A stretch of 64,000 nucleotides of DNA from Spirometra erinaceieuropaei (taxonomy: Eukaryota; Platyhelminthes; Cestoda; Diphyllobothriidea; Diphyllobothriidae), in contig CACRXP010000225.1 in assembly GCA_902702965.1 (NCBI GenBank), forward strand, positions 570,687-634,686, given 5' to 3'. A model generated the notes under the pieces. That model saw only the letters and a list, made by a program, of their open reading frames with translations. It was not told the DNA's origin and searched no databases. The position numbers were made by a program, and so were the translations under genes. Positions 32,711 to 46,347 of this stretch are shown piece after piece. Position 1 is the stretch's first letter; each line of letters opens with the position of its first letter.

Positions 32711-35100
32711 TCAACGTAGTCGAACCTACTTAAATTGTTTTTGGAAACTAACAACATGGTATCAATCAAGCCGGGCTGCAGGACCAGACCTCGCCGAATG
32801 TCGTACCAAGTTGGGCAGGTTAGGCAAGTTAGGCTGGAACAGTGGTTATCGAAGAACGTAAATACGCGGCAATGCCCACATGGACTTAGTTCGTACATCA
32901 ATCCAAGCTACATACCTGCCACCTTTGGACAAACTGACAGTCCTAAACACAAATAGCCTTCATTGTTCAAATTATTTTCAAAGTTTCTCTGAATACATCC
33001 CTGTTTCGTAGACGAAAATCATAAAAATTTACATTTCATGCTTATTTAATCAGAAAATTGCATTTTTGATTGGAAGAAATGTGGGCTTCAGGCGTTCACC
33101 GTTTTGTAATTGTGAGGGTTTTTGGTCTTTCGCATTATTATGGCGTAGTATCTTTTCTGCAAGTTTATTAATGCCGCTTTTGAAGGCTACACCATGCTGC
33201 ATATGCGTTACATGATTATATGAGCACAGAAATATTTCTTGATCTAGATTCAGTGAGATTGCACACATCTGAGCTGGAAACCTGAAGACAATGCGGTTTC
33301 AACAGGTTATCAAAAATAGGGAGTAATAGGTATGCTTTTTTGAAACTGAAATCAATCTGTTTTTATCATAAGCCTAAGTGACTAAATTAATACGTAAATT
33401 ACTCCAAAAGAAGCGTGAGAAGCCACGTTTTGGACATTAAATATGAGAGTTGCAAAAATGCCCATTGCAGTAATCAGAAGACGAGGTGGCAAGCATACGT
33501 AGCTTTCGATAAATTCTCGTCGGGCCAGTACAGTTATAAGGGATCGGGGTAGAAGAACAACATGTCAGCGATAAGAAAATCGATAAAAGTTCTACTTAAA
33601 ACACAGGTGGGGTGTGGAAATGTGGGGGGGGGGGTAATAGCAGTCAGTGTCAGGGGCGGGGGAGAACGGAAGGGCGCTGAGGGTGTGACTACAATAAAAC
33701 GTCGACAGGAAAAGGTAGAACTACGCTTGTAGTGACTATTTCGCATGTACTTTACGCGGATGACTACAAATGCCGCTATTCGTGGGTCCGGGTGCGCGTC
33801 TCGAGTTATGACTAGTACCAATACCGTCATTACGGTAGGCCGCCTATAACCGGTATCTCATTTCCATGTTAAATTGCACATTTTCCTCTGTTCTTTTGGT
33901 AGTCAGAATGACCGTAGAAATCAAACGTTCGCTAAAGTCAGCACTGAGGGTTTGTAAGTAGGAATTCTTTTGTGATAAAAATATGTTAAGCAGTGGACAG
34001 CGCCCTAAAATATGAACAAGCTCAAGTCAAATATATTTGGGCGGTGCCAAGTGGAGGTTTTTATTCCATTCTAGTTCCAAAGTCAACTTCGTTTATTAGT
34101 ATATAGTTTAGTGAATTTCTCCCTCCGCACTTTTATAATCTCATGTGGTTCTGGAGTAAAACAAAGTCCTTCGGAGGGGCCGTGTTGGACATAATTTCCG
34201 TATTAGCGCCAATGTTTTTATTCCCGGTAGGTAACATTTCGTTGCGCAATGCAAAAATGTACAGCCCTATCAAAAATCTTCATTCTGGTTTCATAAGATT
34301 CAAGAAGATCTCGGGTTAATCTTAGCACTTCCCTGAAGCAAGATCCGTTTTAAGACTTTCATGCCTTTAATTGTACTCGTCGAACAAAAATTGCTCTTCC
34401 GAAACAAAATTCAAACTTTGAACAGAAGAATTATGCAATAAGGTCAGTAGTTACCGTTAACTAAACGAAAGGAGGTATATGCCTACTTTTTTCAGACCGC
34501 CCATCTCCCTACTAACTCACATTACCCACTAATAGAAATAATTGCTATTTCTAAGGCAACCTAAGGATTCATATCCCAGGGGCCGGTTGCTAACCATGAA
34601 AGAAGTTGCATTTGCTCAAAGTTTTGTACGCACAGTCGACTTCCTTCACAGAAGTGATTGGTCCAAAATACACCCAACGTGAAAGTCAGAGATGCGTTGA
34701 TCCTCATGAGCCGTTATGGCTTCTCGCAAACTGAAGATAAACTGAACGAAGACAGCTGATATTTGCCTCATCAAGTATAATGACTGCTTAAACAACTGCA
34801 GGAAACAGGCAAAATGAGGACTGTGAGAATGGGTATAGCAAAAGGCTGTTGTTAGCGAGGCCTGGTACTTAATTATGTTAAATAAATTCTAAGAGGTTCA
34901 AGTCCAAAAACCAAACTTCAATTTACTGAGACGATGGTCTGTCTCATCAAATATTGACTTAAATTTTGATACGTGCTTTCATTTAGAAATGCCTGTTTAG
35001 GTGGTATTTTAGGAGATATTTCAGGTTTTCCAGGATGACACAATTTCGGCCGCAATGAAATCACACTCGGCATATAATGACTACGTAGGTACAGTAGGTG
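32710..35100. other. AT-rich sequence, nothing recognised
   Basis: Short frames only. A homopolymer G run stands near 33626-33635. No gene, RNA gene or repeat could be supported. Confidence 0.45.
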
Positions 35101-35104
35101 AGCG

Positions 35105-35770
35105 AACTCATGAAATGTCAACCGAAATTACGAAATACGTTTCGCCTTCGAAAAGATAAATTAAGTAGTGTTGTAAAACTAATCATCGTGCAACACAATT
35201 CCATAATGGCTAAGTGATCTCAGGATGTCGGCTCTCGAACGAACTTCTTTCCGGCCGCATGCAAAAACTATACTCTGTAGAAAATGACTACCTAATTAGC
35301 ATGTATTTTTTCTCATTGATTTTCGATGTCCTTAAAAATTCAGTTACATTTCATGAAAAAACATGCATAAAAAATCATTATTTTGCTCATTCGGTAGAAA
35401 ATTACGTCTTTTTCCATTTTTATACCCGAAGGAAGGGTATAAATCAGTTTGAAATGTTTCTAATTGCGAGATTTTTTAATAGCATGAAATGGTCGCTCAT
35501 AAAACGTCATTTCTCTGCATTTACCAAGGTGGCTTGTTAAGTTGACAAAATGGCCCAAATCCACTGCTAAATTGTATGAAACCCATAGAGAAATGTTTAA
35601 TTTACCGTACACGGAAAATTTACGGCTTGTGGTCTGGAAAATCTGAATGCAAGTGTAACGGCAGGTCGGGATTCGAAATTATTCGGGAATCGAAACGGTT
35701 TTTTAGAACCGAATTATATGCTTGCTTCGAGGATAAAATTGAAAGAAAAGGGTTTGCACAATCCATATTG
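35105..35770 (+). mobile_element. Foldback-type non-coding element, copy 1 (incomplete)
   Basis: The left end 'actcatgaaatgtcaaccga' and the sequence through 'aggatgtcggctctcgaacg' and 'ttttctcattgattttcgatg' match the left arm at 60976. The later part (35550-35770) matches the 61470-61210 interval in reverse complement. The right inverted end is not seen. Confidence 0.65.
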
Positions 35771-35829
35771 CTTTGCGATTTGTTGTCTTTACAACCTTCA
35801 TTTTTAACACATGTCACCAGCAGTTGAAC

Positions 35830-38250
35830 TAAAACTGTGATGACTGCGCGACCTGCGGCGGCATTGACAATGGATATATTCGTATATAGATATTGTCCGT
35901 GTGTACTTACATTCTTCCTATCTTCGTTCTGCTGCTTTCCTTAACTACAAGCCCCATTCCCGAATTCTCCTCGTTGTATGCATTCGCCGTCCAGTAACTG
36001 GGTATTCCACCAGGGGACATGCGACCACCTGTGTCCGGCCGCAGGAATACTGGACAGTCAGGTTCGATGTAACAAGTAACGCAGATGACACATTATTACA
36101 GGACCACGACAGGCCGGGTCGACCGCGTTATAGGGGTGGGGCAAACCGAAAGGAATGAGAGCGGTGGAAAAGGTTAAAGTTTGTGAAATATGTCGTAAAT
36201 CCGGGAATCAGTTAAAAGAGGTATGCGCGTGACCTTGAGGTCGGACCGGTAAATTGAATAACGTTGATATTTAAACCAAAACACCGATGTAAGCTTAGTA
36301 TAGCGCCTGTACAATAAAGACGCCAACTTCAGAGACCAAGGCAGCGAAATAGCCAATATATATTCACGGACGGCCGGCATTGACGAATCTCATGAGTGTT
36401 ATGTGGGAAAATTGACCCAACAGCACGACAGAATGCTACAGTATTGTGCAACACATGCAAGCCGCCACGGGGATCAGCAGAGGTAAATTATGCCAAGTGA
36501 ACTTGTATACCTACCGGCAATCGAGATAAATTTAATATCCAAGTAAGAGTCACACAAATTAATGTCCGTTAGGCATTAATTTATTTTTTGTTGAAAAACG
36601 CAATCAGTACACGAAAAAGATTTAACAAAGTAGTGTTTTCATCTTGTAGAACGCCTATGACGAAGCCTCGCATTGCCAAAAGAAGGCGCCCTCAACAGCG
36701 GTCAACATCAGGAGAACGATTTAAATGTCGAAATTGGTAGTCAATTGCCAGGAGAAAAGGCTACTCACGACAATCCAAGTTCACGTATGCCTCAACACAA
36801 TGAAGCTGCATAAACGAAAAATGTGTTCCGACGGTCTTGTCCTTTAATGCACTAGATGTCGCCAAAAAAGTCAGTTTGAACTGGGTCGCTGTTTGATGGT
36901 AGCCGCCTTGCACTATCGAGGATTGTGACAACATAACTGGCCTTTGTGAGATGGGTTCCAGTGAAAAAGTGCGAGCAGGAAACTGAAGTCGCACATAACA
37001 CAGACGTCACCTGGTACCGCGCCTACCGAGACGTCTTCACAGCCGCCCTACTGAAGGTAAAACAACAACTTGGCGTGCGTGGAATTAAGTCCACATTGGC
37101 GAGATGACGGTCAGTGGTAGAAGGTAGACTCTTGGACGGATGCGTAGGCCATTCTGGGTCATCAGCAGGTACGGCAGACATAAACAGAAGGCTGTTTTCT
37201 AGCAAGTTAATGACAGGAGCTGGTTCTCCCTAAGAAACATTAAGAAACGGGTGGCGGGCGGAAGCGTAAGAACAACAGATGAATGGAGGACATATAGTGG
37301 CCTACCATCGGAAGAATATGAACAATATCCGGTTAGTAAGTGAACACATTTTGTGGACCTCACGACCGGCGAAAAAGTTCACGAAAGACAGCGAAACCGA
37401 ATAATCGAAGAGCGGTCAGAACCCAAAGGTGGAGGTGGGAAACCCTTGATGGTCGCCGGTCGCGAAAGATTTCCGTGTAGGGATGCAATGACTGAACATG
37501 AAGTAAGCTAATCCAAACCTTGTCGGAAACAACGAAGTATCTTAGTGAAGCAATATAGAACACTTGAAGTTATCGACTGTTAGGTATGTTAGTGACAAGC
37601 ACGCGTAGTAGCGGACGGTGACCGCGGTACTGCCATGCGGAAACTGGATTTATGGTCCTCGTCTAATAAAGGAATGGGTAAGTTGATCCACTGACGCTAC
37701 CTTGAGCTCATCTTAAGCGAAGTATGATGGACTGGGAAACCGAATAACTCACTAACCCGGTTCATGCTTAGAAGCCGATGGTAAGCTGTGCGGTGGAAAA
37801 CTTAACAAAGTAATCGAAAAACGGACCGGAACCCATGGCAGACGTCGGTTACAAAAGATTTCCGTGTCGTAGCGGACCAGGAACAAGGAGAAGGCAGGCA
37901 AAAACCGGAGTGCTGGCCACCGTACAATAAAATCATTCGTAAACCGATGCAATTATAAGCATCTGAAGGAATCAGAAGAAGCAAAAATCGAGTAACTGAC
38001 TAACGCAGAATAAATAAAGAAAGCTATGGCTATGTATGTGTACGACGGCGTAGCCGAGTGATCAAAAAACGAACTGATCACATCTGAGCATCGAAGCCAA
38101 TGACGGGCATTGTTTACGGACGGGGGAAGTTTACTTAAGCGGTACAAAGGAAGGAAACTATGGTTAGGTGTGTAAGAAATACTGTATGGAGGACTGCTGT
38201 TATAGGTTGCCGAAATTAGGCAGTAGTACTTTCATTTAAGTCAGAACGTG
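35830..38250. other. No gene; weak internal repetition
   Basis: Blocks near 37390-37490 ('gaataatcgaagagcggtca', 'gcgaaagatttccgtgta') recur loosely at 37810-37875 ('aatcgaaaaacggaccgga', 'acaaaagatttccgtgtc'), an offset of about 400 bp. No coding domain is seen. Confidence 0.4.
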
Positions 38251-38256
38251 CTTTGA

Positions 38257-38286
38257 TGGGACCCGACGGGTCTTTAATAAAAATTG
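38257..38286 (+). mobile_element. LINE 3'-end remnant
   Basis: Reads 'gggacccgacgggtctttaa' followed by 'taaaaat', the same 3' terminus as the minus-strand LINE ending at about 40856. Only about 30 bp is recognisable. Confidence 0.6.
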
Positions 38287-38289
38287 TGC

Positions 38290-39500
38290 ATCTACCTATA
38301 AGAAATAAGGAATTTTTGGTCGCATAATGAGTTCTTATCTTAGATTTTCATGACGAATTCGGGATGGTAGGACAACGGTTATTGTAACATGAAAGACAAA
38401 TATCACTAGCCGATCTCGCTTACAGCAAAGCCTTTTTGCTCTTAACGAGCTCTACTACGTCTCCCACTAAACCGCGTTCGTGGTGCCAGATGTGACGGAT
38501 TTTCAACAAAGACAGTTCACTTGAATTGTCAGTGTAACAGTGTGCGTGCAGCGCTTTTTGGATTTACATATACATTGCAATACGCACAGAGGAAGAACCC
38601 CTCCCCAAACTCGCAGTAAGTGGATTAATTTACTATAGCCTTCGTTCTGTGACAATAATATCGAATGGTCAAGCCTCATGGGGAAGGAGCGAAACCTTGG
38701 AGGTGGTGAGCTATAGTGTGCCGAGAACTGATGGTCGTGGTGAAGCAATTGTTTTGCATGAAGGAACTCGCTTTGCGCATGATATTCACTCTTTTGAACG
38801 ACATAACCTCTGCGTCGACCATTTGCGAATCAGGAAGTGCAAAACTGACCGCTAACGGACAATAACACCATACTTGCGGTTCGCCTTTCACATGTATCAA
38901 ATAACCTACTTAGTTACCGCATGCTGTCGACCGTCTCCTGAGAATGTGCTTGTTGACCAGAGGTAGTCGGAGACGTATTCCGGCAGCATAAATAAACATA
39001 ACTGAAAAGCGGAAAATTTTTTGTTCTGCCATGCACTGAACACTAAATCAAGGTATTATTGTCGTTTTGTCGCATGCTAACCACGCAGAAAATGTTACAC
39101 CACACCAATACTATTGCGTAAGTTCGGAGCATTACCCCCAACGTTACCTTTATATACCTGTATGATGTTTCTTGGCTCTATTGTCTTTTGCCCTCCCGAA
39201 CAGTGGATTCGAACTATGTAACGAGCAAACAAAAGACTTTTGTAAAGAGTAAAGAGGACACACCTTCTAGAACTAGATACCATAAGGTGTTCTTTGAAAC
39301 CGATACACATTTAAACCAACGTTTCAGTGTCATTTAACGAAAATATTTAATCCAATTTCCGAAAACGTTATAAACGGAAGACAGTCGTGAGCATCGCTGG
39401 GTTGAAAATTCGGCGAACGGTGCACATTATCACATTTAAATCAACTAACGACCACTCAGAGGAATCCTACATTCGGAACGGAAATGCCTGGCCTTTTGAT
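38290..39500. other. AT-rich sequence, nothing recognised
   Basis: No supportable feature. Confidence 0.45.
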
Positions 39501-39505
39501 TTCGA

Positions 39506-40694
39506 GTGACTGACAATGACTTGCGTCATTTAGTTATTTACTTTGATCTTAGCAAAGCCTTTGACAAGGTGCCCCATAGACGTCTTTTAGTAAAATCGGA
39601 ATCTCTCGGCATCCGGCCGCCTCTACTCGACTTCATCAGGTCCTATCTGTCCAACCGATATCAGAAAGTCATGGTCGGTAATAGCTACTCGACACCCCAC
39701 TCGATCACGAGTGGCGTACTTCAAGGAACGGTCCTGGGTCCGCTACTCTTCCTTCTGTACATCAATGATATTTCGACTGAACTCGGAAATTCGCAAACTT
39801 TTACTTATGCCGATGACCTCAAGTGTGTTTACTCATACTCTTAGGACACCGCTAATGCTTGTGTTGAAAAAATTAATGCCGATTTACTATGCTTACGCAG
39901 ATGGGGTTCGACATGGCAGATGGAGTTTTCATCATCCAAGTGCAGTTTCATGTCTTTTGGTCCTACCAAACTTCCTGGTCCCATAATTTTTTTAGAATAA
40001 CCCACTTTCAGAATGCCTCACCATAAAGGACCTAGGTCTAAGTTTTACAAATAAACTTGCTTTGTCACCTCATGCAGATAGAATCTCTGCCAAAGCCGCG
40101 CAGACATGTGGATTCATATCGCATAATTTTTTCCTTCCGGAAATGAAGCTAAGACTTTATCAATTGTTTGTTCTTCCAGTCCTCGAATACTGCTGTCCTT
40201 ACTTGGGTTTAATGAACGCCTGCGACCGTAATAAAATCTAAAATGTTCAGAGGGTTTTCACCCGGAATCTGTTCTCTCAAGCTTCGTCCAGTATTTCTTA
40301 TACTCAGAGATGTCAGCTGGCGAACATGAAGTTTTTGTGGGTTAGAAGACTCGAAGCTGGCCTTTGCTTCCTTTTTCGCATCAACTCTAGCTCCAGTCTT
40401 CCGCTCATTGACACTCCCACTCCGAGAGATCGATCTTATGCCACGTGCAACTCCTGCATGGTGTTTCCGCCGCCGCCTCCTTGTACTACATCTAAGCGCT
40501 CCCTCTTCTTTGCTTCCAAATATGCCTTCCTTTGGAATAATCTTCCGGCTGAAATTAGATTATCGCCTAAGTTACTTGTATTCAAGTCGAAATTATGCAA
40601 CCATTTTACACCGGAAAGCATAAAGGCACTGTTAACGGTCTCATTCCCGAACACTCAGATTCTTGACTTCGAGAAGGGTCCTCCTGGGATTTAG
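39506..40694 (+). mobile_element. 5'-truncated LINE, reverse transcriptase half
   Basis: Same family as the minus-strand LINE at 40856-45232. It starts within RT ('VIYFDLSKAFDKVPHRRLL'), has 'SGVLQGTVLGPLLFLLYIND' and catalytic YADD at 39806-39817, and a stop at about 39842. It recovers in another frame and ends with the family's C-terminus ('FASKYAFLWNNLPAEIRLS', stop near 40692). It is inactive and points toward the minus-strand copy. Confidence 0.85.
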
Positions 40695-41991
40695 TGGTAG
40701 ATTAAGCGGTAACTCTTAATTATATCATTAGAAACCCTTGTTTCTAAATCGACTGCTATCACCCCCCCATAGCGAAAATTTTCGCCCTTTTTGATGTCAT
40801 CTCCCGCATTCAGACCTCATGCGGTCTGTCGATGCTCACGGTGGAACCCTCAGTATTTCAATTCAATTCAATTATTTTTATTAAAGACCCGTCGGGGTCC
40901 CATAAAAGCATGTAAACATAAATTTACATGCGAATTTTAGACGAGGTAGGCAAAATCTGTACAAAGTTCAACACATAGTTTTGGAGATTAGAAGTCCGTT
41001 AAGCAAAATGAAAATGAAAAAAAACGAGGGGTTAAAAAAACTCCAAAGCAAAATTTAAAGGTGATTGTATTTACTTAACAGGAGAAAGAAAAACCCTCAA
41101 AGAAATAGCATCAGAAAAAATCAGGGAGGACTGGCCTGCGTGTGGCGGTATAGAATGGAATATAGTCGGACATCAACATGACCGCAATAAATGTCAGCTG
41201 TATATGGCATTGTGTAACGGATTTCATAAAATGGTGCGATGGCGGGTCAGTCAGACTGGCCTGTATGTGGCCTTGAATGAGATAAATAAGCGGCGAAATT
41301 GAAAACCAGTCTCGAGCTGATGGGAACACAGATGCGGTCGGTTTCATCCAACCGAGTCCACCCGAGCATGGGGGAAGAGAGATGAAACCAGACTACTAGT
41401 ATATGGCGAACATAGAAGGCTTCGCCAAGAGCATCGATAGAGCGCATTCTGTGAGGGCACGATGCATGAACTGAAAAATTGGAATAATTAACATTTCTGG
41501 TGAGGGATCTTTGGTAGCGAGACTACTCATAAAGGAAGGAAACGTGAACAGATACGGAAATTTAATGGCGGCATGCTAAATTCCCAGTGGCCATTTCTCA
41601 GTGTCATAGAAAAAGTTGTCTGGGAAGGATGAGGAAAATAAAAGTTTAATCGAGTCAGTATTGAGATAAAGGCGTAGCCTTCTCTTAAAGGTGTGTAGAT
41701 TTTCTGAAGATCTTATATTTATTAGAAGGTTATTCCAGAGGAAAGTATACCTGGAAGCGAAAATAAGGGTGCGATTAGAGGTGGAGGACGCTGGAGGAGG
41801 TATAATTAGAGACGAATTGCGAAGATTGTATGGGCGACTACTAGGAGTAAGTGCTGAAATCCGAGGAAATTTTGAACTATGATTAATGCGAAAGGGGAGA
41901 CAAAAGCCCGCTTTTAGTCTTCGAACCCATAAAAATTTTAGGTTAATTAGCTGGCATCTATCTGAGTAGGAGATATTGGGATGTTCCCTAT

Positions 41992-44097
41992 CTAAAAGTT
42001 TTTAGAAAAACGTCTTTGGACATTTTCAATTTTTAAACGACTGGCTTCATTCATCAAACCAAAGAATGGGCAACAATACTCGAGAATGGGAAGTACAAAC
42101 ATACGATAGAGCCTTAATGTAATTTCAGGAAGATAGAAATTGTAAGAAATAAAGCCACAAATCTGGGCAGCTTTGGCTGTAATTCTGTCAGCGTGCGGCG
42201 AGAGATAAAGATTACTGGTGTAGCTTAAACCTAAATCCTTGATGGTGGTACATTCAATCATAGGTGTGCCTTGAAAGACCACTGGTTGAGGTAGCCTATC
42301 AGGTCCAAAACACATATAGCGACATTTAGACGGAGAGAATTCCATTAGCCAATTTGAGCTCCAAGCTGAGAGAGCAAGCAAGTCAGCATGGATTTGCTCC
42401 AGGCAATGAAGGCTCGTAGAGTTTTTGAAAGAATAAACACATTTGAGATCATCGGCATAAATAAATGATTGAGAATGTTTAACTGCTGCTGAAATATCAT
42501 TTATGTAAAGCAAGAACAAAAGAGGACCTAAAACGGTACCTTGTAGGACACCGCTCACAATAGGACTTTCACTGGAAAGTGAAGATCCCACCAATACCTT
42601 TTGTTTACGATTAGACAGGTATGACCTGAGAAAGTCTATTAGTGGACTGCGAATTCCCATAGCTTCCAATTTAATCAAGAGTCTTTTATGTGGCACTTTA
42701 TCAAAGGCTTTACTAAGATCAAAATAAATAACGACAACAGATAGGTGATCATTACGAAGAGAGGTAAGTAGATTGAGAAACGACAGATGACATGTTTCAC
42801 AAGAGCGATCTGGTAAAAAACCATGCTGAGAAGGGCTAATAACTTGATTGGCTGTGCAAAATTCGGTAATTTTTACGGCGATAATTTTTTCAAAGACTTT
42901 GGCGAGAGAGGGTGTTTTATGGACACCTCGATAGTTCTGTACGTCAGAACGACAGCCAGACTTAAATACTGGAATAATAATAGAAGTTTTCCAATACTCA
43001 GGGAAGAAGCCATTTACGAGAAATACTGAAAAGATTTTGCTAAGCAGAGGAGGAAAATCTCTTAGTTGTTTTATCAAAGAGTTTGGGATATTGTCCGTAC
43101 CTACTGAGTGAGAGTTAGGAAGATGACTTATCAGTTTTTGAATACATTCAGGAGAAAAATTAATGAAGCTAAGAGAAGCATCAGACAACGAAGGAATTAA
43201 AGGGATAGGATCAGTTTCAATGGTGAAATGCTTGGCAAACAACGAATTTAAAATTTCTGCTTTGCCTGACTCCTCTGTAATGAAAGCATCACTTGCACTA
43301 AGCAAGGGCGGAATGACTTGGTGGGACTTAGCAGATGATCTCTGACGGAAGATCTGACCAACTGATTTAGAGGCATTCATGTTATTAATAGCTAAGGACT
43401 CTCTACGCCTATCTCGATCGAGCCTCATTTTCGAAGCTTGTTCAAATATTTCAACGATTCTTAGATGAACAGATAATGAGCTCACAGAAGGATCTTTAAA
43501 CTGCTTCCGTAACTTTTTAAGTCTGTTTTTAAGGAAATGTGGGATAGCGGTGGAATTAGCACTCGGTTTGAACATCTTCCGAGGAATAAGGTCAAGAAGA
43601 CCTTCTGTTACGCATTGTAATAAATTGTTGAAAAAATTTAGATCATTATTTGAAAAAATATTGTGCCAATCAAGAGTGCAGGTAAAGTTATTTACTAAAT
43701 CCTTATTAACATTAGCAAAGTCAAAAATACTACGTTGAACTGTTGGCTTTGCGGAAATGGCAACTGGAAGGCGACAATGGATTAATGCATGATCACTTGC
43801 AAAGAGGTCATGATAAAAATCCATAGATAAAGGGAAGGTGCCATTAGTAAAAATTAAGTCTAGAACACTATCGTTTCTGGTCGAAGAGTGAACTAATTGA
43901 GTCAGGTTTGAAAAGTAAATTGTGTCAAGCATCTTCTGTAATTTAGGAAGAGAAGTATGTGTGTGCCAGTCAATTTCTGGTAAATTAAAATCGCCTACGA
44001 TTATCTTGACATCGAAAGAAGTTTCTGCAATTTTTTCAGAGTTCACAAAGTTGGCTTTCATTGCCAGAGGAACAAGGAGGATGATATACACATCCAA
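41992..44097 (-). pseudogene. LINE endonuclease C-terminus and reverse transcriptase, 701 codons
   Basis: Part of the LINE above. Residues about 30-130 are the second half of the endonuclease (DFNLP and SDH motifs), about 380-640 the RT with palm motif YADD, and the remainder thumb and connection. The frame opens past a shift near 44040 and closes early because of a single-base loss near 41996; about 140 further codons follow in the next frame to 41574. Confidence 0.88.
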
Positions 44098-45232
44098 CTA
44101 AGGCTTTCCTATTTTGCGGAAGGATTACCGAAGCAAAACATAAATTTCCAGAGAAGGAGGAAATGTTCAAGTTATAAGGCCATTGTGCAAATGATGCTCT
44201 TATGTAAAGAAGGCATCCACTGCCACGTCTGTCGGCACGGTCCTGGCGGTATAAACTGAGGCTATCTATATTAAGTGTCGAGTCTGAAATTAGAGAGTGG
44301 GCCCAAGATTCTGTAATACACAATACGTCTGTGTCAAACTCAACAGCTACACTTCTTAGGTGTGCCATCTTTTGTACGACAGATCTTGCGTTGAGAGAGA
44401 CAATACTGAGCGTATTCCTAATATGTAGGTTCCGCTCATTGCTACTTATAAAAAAGGAAGAGCCGGAGGTGAAAAAATTAAGCTGTTGGAACGAAGCAAA
44501 TGGTGGAGGACAAAGTTGCTGCGGTCTAAAATTTATGGGGTAATTACTAGTTAGAGATGCAGCATTAGGTGGAAAAACATTTGAGGAGGACCCGGGAAGA
44601 GGAAAATTATTTTGTTGGGTTGGAAAAATAGGAGGCAAGAAAATAGGATTTTGGGAATTGTTAGCATAATCTGAGGGATAGTTTATGTTAGGTAGCGGAC
44701 GTAATGGTTTCAGGAAACACTTAACATCAGGAAAGGGCTTTATTATTTGGGGTGTCAGACTAGCAATGGGATTGGAAAATTTATCCGCAATGCAATATAC
44801 TTGCATTTTGCAGTCAGATGTGTAAGAGGGCTTCACAACTGTGGCGTTAAATTGAGAATTCAGGATAGGAACAGGCAAAGATCTCCCTGAACTCTCATCA
44901 AGGTTATCTAACCTAACTGCAAGGTCAGACCTGAGTGACCAGGCGCGTGAACGGGGTGGATTCGATGTAAGTTTATTAACTAAATCACTATTCTGAGTGC
45001 TGGGAGCCGGTTGTGCTTCAAGGAGTGGCTCATCCTTACTGTTAAAATCAAGCTCCCTTATAAATTTAGGAGCCGCATTTGAACAATCCTTGCTCCGTGC
45101 ACCCAGTAGATTTTAAGTTAAATGCTTCCTAGGGAGATTAAGGCGCTTCATAATAGATCTCTCCGTAAAACAAAAGTCATCGAATGAACGATTCACACCA
45201 GTGAACGCTTTGTTTGAGAGCGTGAATGACAT
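44036..45232 (-). pseudogene. LINE N-terminal region and first half of the endonuclease
   Basis: The frame opens at 'MSFTLSNKAF' (45232), meets TAA at 45113, and continues open to 44036. The first about 260 codons are Pro, Ser and Asn rich without a recognised domain. From 'IVSLNARSVVQK' the endonuclease begins ('CITESWAH', 'GSGCLLYIR', 'VGCVYHPP'). Confidence 0.8.
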
Positions 45233-45289
45233 TTTCCTAATCAATTAAATTTTTCGTCAATATTACACCTTTTTCTGAATATAAACCTG

Positions 45290-46340
45290 TGAGATATACG
45301 GACGGGGAGACAGTCAGGCTGCTAAGGGGTTTCTTCCCTTGAATGTAGGTAAACTTCTCATATCGGATGGAATTAGTCAGTTTTGCCGTGGTGCACAATT
45401 TCGGAAGTAATTTAGGGTGGATTTTCTTGTATATTTCCCGGTAGGTAATTAGGTTTGTCCTGGTTAGTTAGGTAATGCTATATTACAATTTCGGTCCGCA
45501 GTTTTGATAACCAATGTGCAAAAGATGAACACCTCTGTAGCCATACAACAGGGGACTGCCAGATTGTCCCAAATTGCCTCAAATTCGTGGGCCAGGCGGA
45601 ACAAAAGAATTTTCCGAAAAAATTAAAGTATCATGAGGACAACAGACGTATCCCAATATTAACTGTAAAAAATCCCGTTGATAAACCAATAAACAAGGTT
45701 GTTTGTGTGGAGTCAGAGGTGCTTATGAGGAAAGAAGTTTGACTAAGACATATTTACCAGGTAGGAACATGTGGTCATGGGTTTAAACAAATGTATAGAA
45801 ATTCCATCGACATGATATTGTTCTTCAAGAGTAGGCGAATTCTAGTTTGAGGACTAATGTTAATAAAAAAAAGTGGACAAGCGTAGATACTGGGGATGCT
45901 CGTTATGATTTGTCGCTATAAAAACTTTCCTGCTTAATAAAGGAAAATTTCCCCTTAGCAGGTTTGAGTCTGGATTTGGCCTGTTTTAAGTCAATCCCGG
46001 AATAAATTTGAGAAATTACCATTGGTTAAGACTAATTTAAAAGGATTAACGTAGAAAAACGCCTTTACTTTCAAATTTAAGCACCAAAAGGCGGGAGACA
46101 CGACTTCATATCATGGGTCGGATTACGTGCACAAGTTCACTCTTAAAATTTAGATGTTCCACTCGATGCTCAGATCTACTCGCGTTTATAGATTTGCATC
46201 CGGTGGACAAGTGACGAAAGCTACCTTGCTGTAAGTGTACTAAAAACTCCTTTTGACCAAATTCCCACTAAACATTTGTTATAATCTTTCAATGTTTGTT
46301 GATCAGGGCCTGACCTTGAGTTTACTAAAACTTTTGAAAA
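45290..46340 (+). repeat. Duplicated 5' flank of TMEM45 copy B
   Basis: Matches 880-1515 and then 3830-4205 of copy A, with no LINE between. 'ttagatgttccact', 'ttgttataatctt' and the run into the start codon are shared. A pyrimidine-rich stretch ending in 'ttgttgatcag' at 46306 could be a 3' splice site for a 5' UTR exon or a trans-spliced leader. Confidence 0.65.
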
Positions 46341-46347
46341 AGCGGAA

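Larger units (their letters stand above)
40856..45232 (-). mobile_element. Nearly full-length single-ORF LINE (Jockey/CR1 type)
   Basis: Runs on the minus strand from ATG at 45230-45232 to a stop near 41574, then a 3' UTR to 'gggtctttaataaaaat' and a short (AATTG)n tail at 40856-40875. Order: N-terminal Pro/Asn-rich region, endonuclease ('NTLSIVSLNARS' to 'IIVGDFNLPEIDW' and 'SDHALIHC'), RT with 'YFDLSKAFDKVPH' and YADD at 42448-42459, and a C-terminal domain with 'FLWNNLLINIRSSENL'. I see three lesions: an in-frame TAA at 45113-45115, a one-base shift near 44040, and a one-base loss in a T run near 41996. It is the best-preserved element in the window. Confidence 0.88.
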
